A DNA stretch of 8,201 nucleotides from contig CALDHQ010000079.1 in NCBI GenBank assembly GCA_937894055.1, positions 1 to 8,201 of the forward strand, read 5' to 3'. This document shows positions 5,241-8,201 of this stretch, piece after piece (position 1 is the stretch's first letter; the number at the start of each line of letters is the position of its first letter). The notes below the pieces were generated by a model that was not told the DNA's origin, did no database searches, and was given only the letters and a program-made list of their open reading frames with translations. Made by a program: the position numbers and the translations under genes. The stretch is from an uncultured Polymorphobacter sp. Lineage in GTDB: Bacteria > Pseudomonadota > Alphaproteobacteria > Sphingomonadales > Sphingomonadaceae.

Positions 5241-5312
5241 GTGTCGCAAATATGATTTGTAAACTCGCCAGTCCAGTTATAGATGTGAGTCGCAATCAAA
5301 TTTGGGTGGCTG
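5241..5312. promoter_or_regulatory. Shared tetR / RND control region with two related palindromes
   Basis: The 72-base gap holds CAAAT-ATG-ATTTG (5247-5259) and CAAATTTG (5297-5304). Both are preceded by GTCGCAA (5243-5249 and 5289-5295), giving two related units 46 bases apart. A weak plus-strand promoter is possible, with TTGTAA (5257-5262) and TATAGA (5278-5283) but only a 15-base spacer. In that case one palindrome would overlap the -35 box and the other would lie just past the start point. This suits repression by the adjacent TetR protein. The promoter call is weak; the palindromes are directly visible. Confidence 0.5.
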
Positions 5313-6368
5313 ATGCGCGCGCTGCGAACTGGAATGACTTGGGCACCGGTGGTGGCGCTGGCGCTGCTGTCGGCGTGCTCAAAGCCGGCCGCCGAGACCA
5401 AGGCGCCGGCTGAACAGCTGATCACCGTTTCGCTGGCGCCGGTCGGCGCGGCCAGCGCGACCTCCGAATTTTCCGCCACCGGAACGGTGCGCTTCAAGCG
5501 CGAAACTGCGCTGTCGTTCAACACCAACGGGCGCATCGCGGCGGTCAGTGTTGTCGAAGGCCAGGCCGTGGTCGCCGGTCAGCCGCTGGCACGTCTTGAT
5601 CCGACCGGGCTCGATGCCGCGAGCGCGGCAGCACGCGCCGAAGCTGCGCGCGCCGGTGCCGACCTCGTCCGCCTGCGCAAGCTTGCCGAACAGGGCTGGA
5701 TTACCCGTCCGCGCCTCGAAGCCGCCGAGGCTTCGGCAGCAGCGGCGCGCGCCCGCGTCGAACAGACCGGCTTCGACGTCCGCTTCGGTCACATCGTGGC
5801 GCCGACCGCGGGCATCGTGCTCAAGCGGCACCTCGAACCCGGCCAGGTCGTGGCCGCCGGGCAGCCGGTGGTGACCATCGGCGAAATCGCCAGCGGCTAT
5901 GTGCTCCGCCTGCCGTTGACCGATACCGACATGGCGCGCATCCGACTTGGCCAGCGCGCCAGCGTGCTGCTGCTGGCGTTGTCGCCGCAGCCGATTTTCG
6001 CCACCGTCAGCGAAGTCGGCGCGCGCAGTGATGACCGCACCGGCACGTTCCAGGTCGAAGTCAAACTGCCGCCGACGCCGGGCCTGCGCTCGGGGTTGAT
6101 CGGCCGCGCGACGATGCTTGGCGGTGCGCCGCTCGCCGTCGGCACGCTCAAGGTGCCCGCCACGGCGATCTTCGCGGCACGCGCCGACGAGGGCTTTGTC
6201 TACGTCTTTGATGCCAAGACCAGTACCGTCAAGGCACGGATGGTGGGCATCGGCAACGTCAGCGACGGCGGCGTCGAAATCGTCTCGGGACTGGCGGCGG
6301 GTGACAAGGTCGTGCGCTCGGGCGTCGACCGGCTGCGTGACGGGCTCAAGGTCCGGGTCGCCGCATGA
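5313..6368 (+). CDS. RND efflux periplasmic adaptor lipoprotein (membrane fusion protein)
   Basis: This 351-residue protein links an RND pump to an outer membrane channel. It has a lipoprotein signal (LALLSAC, lipidated Cys22). The two halves of the lipoyl domain are at about residues 68-98 (GRIAAVSVVEGQAVVAGQPL) and 158-190 (HIVAPTAGIVLKRHLEPGQV). An Ala-rich helical hairpin at ~99-156 lies between them, a beta-barrel domain at ~195-268 and a membrane-proximal domain at ~275-351. At the hairpin tip, R120, L124 and T131 follow the RxxxLxxxxxxS channel-contact motif, with Thr for Ser. The hairpin is short for the family. The start ATG at 5313 is placed just before the signal, with only a weak GGGTGG upstream. 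The stop overlaps the permease start by ATGA. Confidence 0.9.
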   Translation: MRALRTGMTWAPVVALALLSACSKPAAETKAPAEQLITVSLAPVGAASATSEFSATGTVRFKRETALSFNTNGRIAAVSVVEGQAVVAGQPLARLDPTGLDAASAAARAEAARAGADLVRLRKLAEQGWITRPRLEAAEASAAAARARVEQTGFDVRFGHIVAPTAGIVLKRHLEPGQVVAAGQPVVTIGEIASGYVLRLPLTDTDMARIRLGQRASVLLLALSPQPIFATVSEVGARSDDRTGTFQVEVKLPPTPGLRSGLIGRATMLGGAPLAVGTLKVPATAIFAARADEGFVYVFDAKTSTVKARMVGIGNVSDGGVEIVSGLAAGDKVVRSGVDRLRDGLKVRVAA

Positions 6369-8201
6369 ACTTCATCGATTTTGCGGTCAAACGCTGGCAG
6401 ATTACGCTCGTCTTCTTTGCGCTGCTGGCCGCGATCGGGCTGTCGGCGCTGCTGACGATTCCGCGCTCGGTCGACCCGCATTTCCCGTCGCCGTTCGTCG
6501 TCATCGTGGCGACGCAGCCCGGTGCCGATCCGGCCGAGATGGAGCAGACCATCGCCAAGCCGATCGAGGACGTGTTGCAGGGCCTCGATGACATCGTCCG
6601 CACCGCGTCGCGGTCGACCGACGGCACCTCGGTCATCACCGCCGAGTTCAGCTGGTCGAGCGATCCCGAGAAGGATTACGACCAGTTGGTGCGCGATGTC
6701 AGCGCCATCCGTGGTACCTTACCGACGGGGTTGCAGCGGCTCGAGTTCCGCAAGACCCGCACCACCGAAACCACCGTCGTGCAGTTCGCACTGGTCAGCG
6801 ACACCGCCTCGTACCGCCGCCTTGAAAAGCTCGCCAAGTCGTTGCGCGAGGAGCTCAACCAGGTACCCGGCGTGCGCGGCTCGCGCGCCTGGGGCATTCC
6901 CGCCCCCGAAGTCCGCGTCGCTATCGATAGCGGCCGCATGGCGCAGCTCGGCCTGCCGGCGACGGCGCTGACCGATGCGCTGCGTGCCGGCGGCACCGAC
7001 TTGCCGCCCGGCGCCGTCCATTCGGGCGACCAGCGCTACAATATCGAAGCCGGCGGCGCCTATCGCTCGGTCGAGGCGGTCGCCGAAGTGCCGGTGCGCG
7101 CGGTCGCCGACAATGGCACCGGCCGCGTGCTGCGCGTCCGCGACGTCGCGCAGGTCGGCTGGAACTATGAGGAGCAGCCGCAGCTGACGCGCTTCAACGG
7201 CAAGCGCGCGATCTGGGTGACGCTGACGCAAAAGGACAATATCAACGTCCTCGATGTCCAGAAGGCGGCGCTCAAGGTGGCGGATGCCTATGCCAAAACG
7301 CTGCCGCCCGACGTCAAGCTCGAGATCGGCTTCGACCAGTCGCGCGACATCGCGGTCAAGCTGGCGCACCTGCAGCGCGACTTTCTTATCGCTCTGGCCA
7401 TCGTGCTGCTGACGCTTTTGCCGCTCGGCTTCCGCGCCTCGCTGGTCGTCATGGTGTCGGTGCCGCTGAGCTTGCTGATGGGCGTCGCGGTGCTCAACTT
7501 CGCCGGCTTTACGCTCAACCAGCTGGCGATTTCGGGGTTCATCATCGCGCTCGGGCTGCTGGTCGACGATTCGATCGTCGTCACCGAAAACATCGCGCGC
7601 CATCTGCGCAGCGGCGAGGACCGCGAGGCCGCCGCGATCGCCGGCACGCGCCAGATTGCCGTGGCGGTCATCGGCTGCACCGCAGTGCTGCTGCTGGCGT
7701 TCCTGCCGCTGGCATTCCTGCCCGGCGGTGCCGGCAAGTTCACCCGTTCGCTGCCGATTGCCGTACTCGGCACCGTGGCGGCGTCGCTGCTGGTGTCGCT
7801 GACGGTCGTGCCGTTCCTCGCCTCGCGCATCCTGCCGCGCGACACGCCCGAACACGGCAACCGCTTCCTGCAGCTGATCCAGACCGGCATTCACCGCTTC
7901 TATGCGCCGGTGCTGCACTGGTCGCTCGAACGGCCGTGGCGCGCGCTGGGTATCGCGACCGTCATCACTTTCTCGGCGTTCCTGCTCATCCCGCGCATCG
8001 GCACCAGCCTGTTCCCGCCCGCCGACGCGTCGTATTTCATCGTCGAGGTCAATGCCCCCGAAGGTGCCGCGATCACCCAGACCGACCGCGCGACGCGCTT
8101 TGTCGAAGCCGAGCTCAAGAAAGAGCCGCTGATCAAGAACGTCCTCGCCAACGTCGGGCGCGGCAATCCGCAGGTCTTCTACAACGTCCGTGAAACCGAC
8201 C
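6365..8201 (+). CDS. RND efflux inner-membrane permease, C-terminus beyond the window
   Basis: This is the proton-driven pump of the tripartite efflux system. It starts in an ATGA overlap with the adaptor and stays open for 612 codons to the window edge; full-length members have about 1020-1050 residues, so about 60% is seen. The order is typical: TM1 at ~12-32, a large periplasmic loop to ~335, TM2-TM6 at ~338-490, TM7 at ~527-547, then the start of the second loop. TM4 carries the proton-relay pair D401/D402 in GLLVDDSIVVTEN, equivalent to D407/D408 of AcrB. IPRSVDPHFPSP after TM1 recalls the IPRSEDP pattern of TriC-like pumps more than AcrB itself, so the substrate is best left open. No outer membrane channel gene is visible; it may follow. 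Confidence 0.92.
   Translation, partial: MNFIDFAVKRWQITLVFFALLAAIGLSALLTIPRSVDPHFPSPFVVIVATQPGADPAEMEQTIAKPIEDVLQGLDDIVRTASRSTDGTSVITAEFSWSSDPEKDYDQLVRDVSAIRGTLPTGLQRLEFRKTRTTETTVVQFALVSDTASYRRLEKLAKSLREELNQVPGVRGSRAWGIPAPEVRVAIDSGRMAQLGLPATALTDALRAGGTDLPPGAVHSGDQRYNIEAGGAYRSVEAVAEVPVRAVADNGTGRVLRVRDVAQVGWNYEEQPQLTRFNGKRAIWVTLTQKDNINVLDVQKAALKVADAYAKTLPPDVKLEIGFDQSRDIAVKLAHLQRDFLIALAIVLLTLLPLGFRASLVVMVSVPLSLLMGVAVLNFAGFTLNQLAISGFIIALGLLVDDSIVVTENIARHLRSGEDREAAAIAGTRQIAVAVIGCTAVLLLAFLPLAFLPGGAGKFTRSLPIAVLGTVAASLLVSLTVVPFLASRILPRDTPEHGNRFLQLIQTGIHRFYAPVLHWSLERPWRALGIATVITFSAFLLIPRIGTSLFPPADASYFIVEVNAPEGAAITQTDRATRFVEAELKKEPLIKNVLANVGRGNPQVFYNVRETD

Noticed and set aside
5241..5249. TTG start for tetR, three codons upstream
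   Set aside because: It would add only MRH ahead of an ATG, sits inside the palindrome and gains no ribosome site.
4834..5295. Alternative minus-strand frames overlapping tetR
   Set aside because: They are frame-shifted readings of tetR; the chosen frame contains the complete TetR HTH.
6719..7918. A 399-codon minus-strand frame opposite the RND permease
   Set aside because: It is Gln/Arg/His-rich without any family pattern, while the plus strand encodes a clear RND permease with its proton-relay aspartates.
1..8201. CRISPR array, tRNA or rRNA genes, insertion sequences
   Set aside because: Reading both strands showed no regularly spaced repeats, no tRNA-like cloverleaf, no rRNA sequence and no transposase.

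Overview
The window is GC-rich Gram-negative DNA, with Omp85-type outer membrane assembly genes and an RND efflux pair. Residue patterns in TamA, the S24-type repressor and the small HTH-like protein look alphaproteobacterial, most like Sphingomonadales. That placement is inference from remembered family patterns. The exception is the first ~340 bases, which read as a betaproteobacterial (Burkholderiales-like) ResB.

Layout. (1) Bases 1-2851, minus strand: tamA followed by the start of tamB, joined by a 1-base TGATG stop/start overlap. tamB keeps only about its first 98-100 codons. It then runs in frame into an unidentified ~80-codon stretch and then a ResB (cytochrome c maturation system II) fragment, which carries an apparent single-base deletion. 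This end looks chimeric, either a misassembly or a recombination. (2) Bases 2988-3149, plus: a 53-residue glycine-rich membrane protein, divergent from tamA. (3) Bases 3154-4558: a LexA/CI-like S24 repressor (minus), divergent from a two-gene unit (plus) of a 65-residue HTH-like protein and an unrecognised 133-residue protein overlapping it by GTGA. The ~130-base gap between repressor and small protein holds overlapping candidate promoters and several ACTA/TAGT dyads, an arrangement like phage cI/cro but with no phage genes around it. (4) Bases 4593-8201: a TetR/AcrR regulator (minus), divergent from an RND efflux operon (plus) of a lipoprotein adaptor and an inner-membrane permease overlapping by ATGA. 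The permease runs off the right edge.

How the parts work together. TamA and TamB span the envelope and assist outer membrane protein or lipid insertion. The TetR protein probably represses the efflux operon, and perhaps itself, through two CAAAT/ATTTG palindromes in the 72-base shared gap. No outer membrane channel gene for the pump is visible; it could lie downstream. No tRNA, rRNA, CRISPR array, transposase or integrase was seen. The most interesting parts are the repressor/HTH-like/unknown-protein locus and the TamB-ResB junction.
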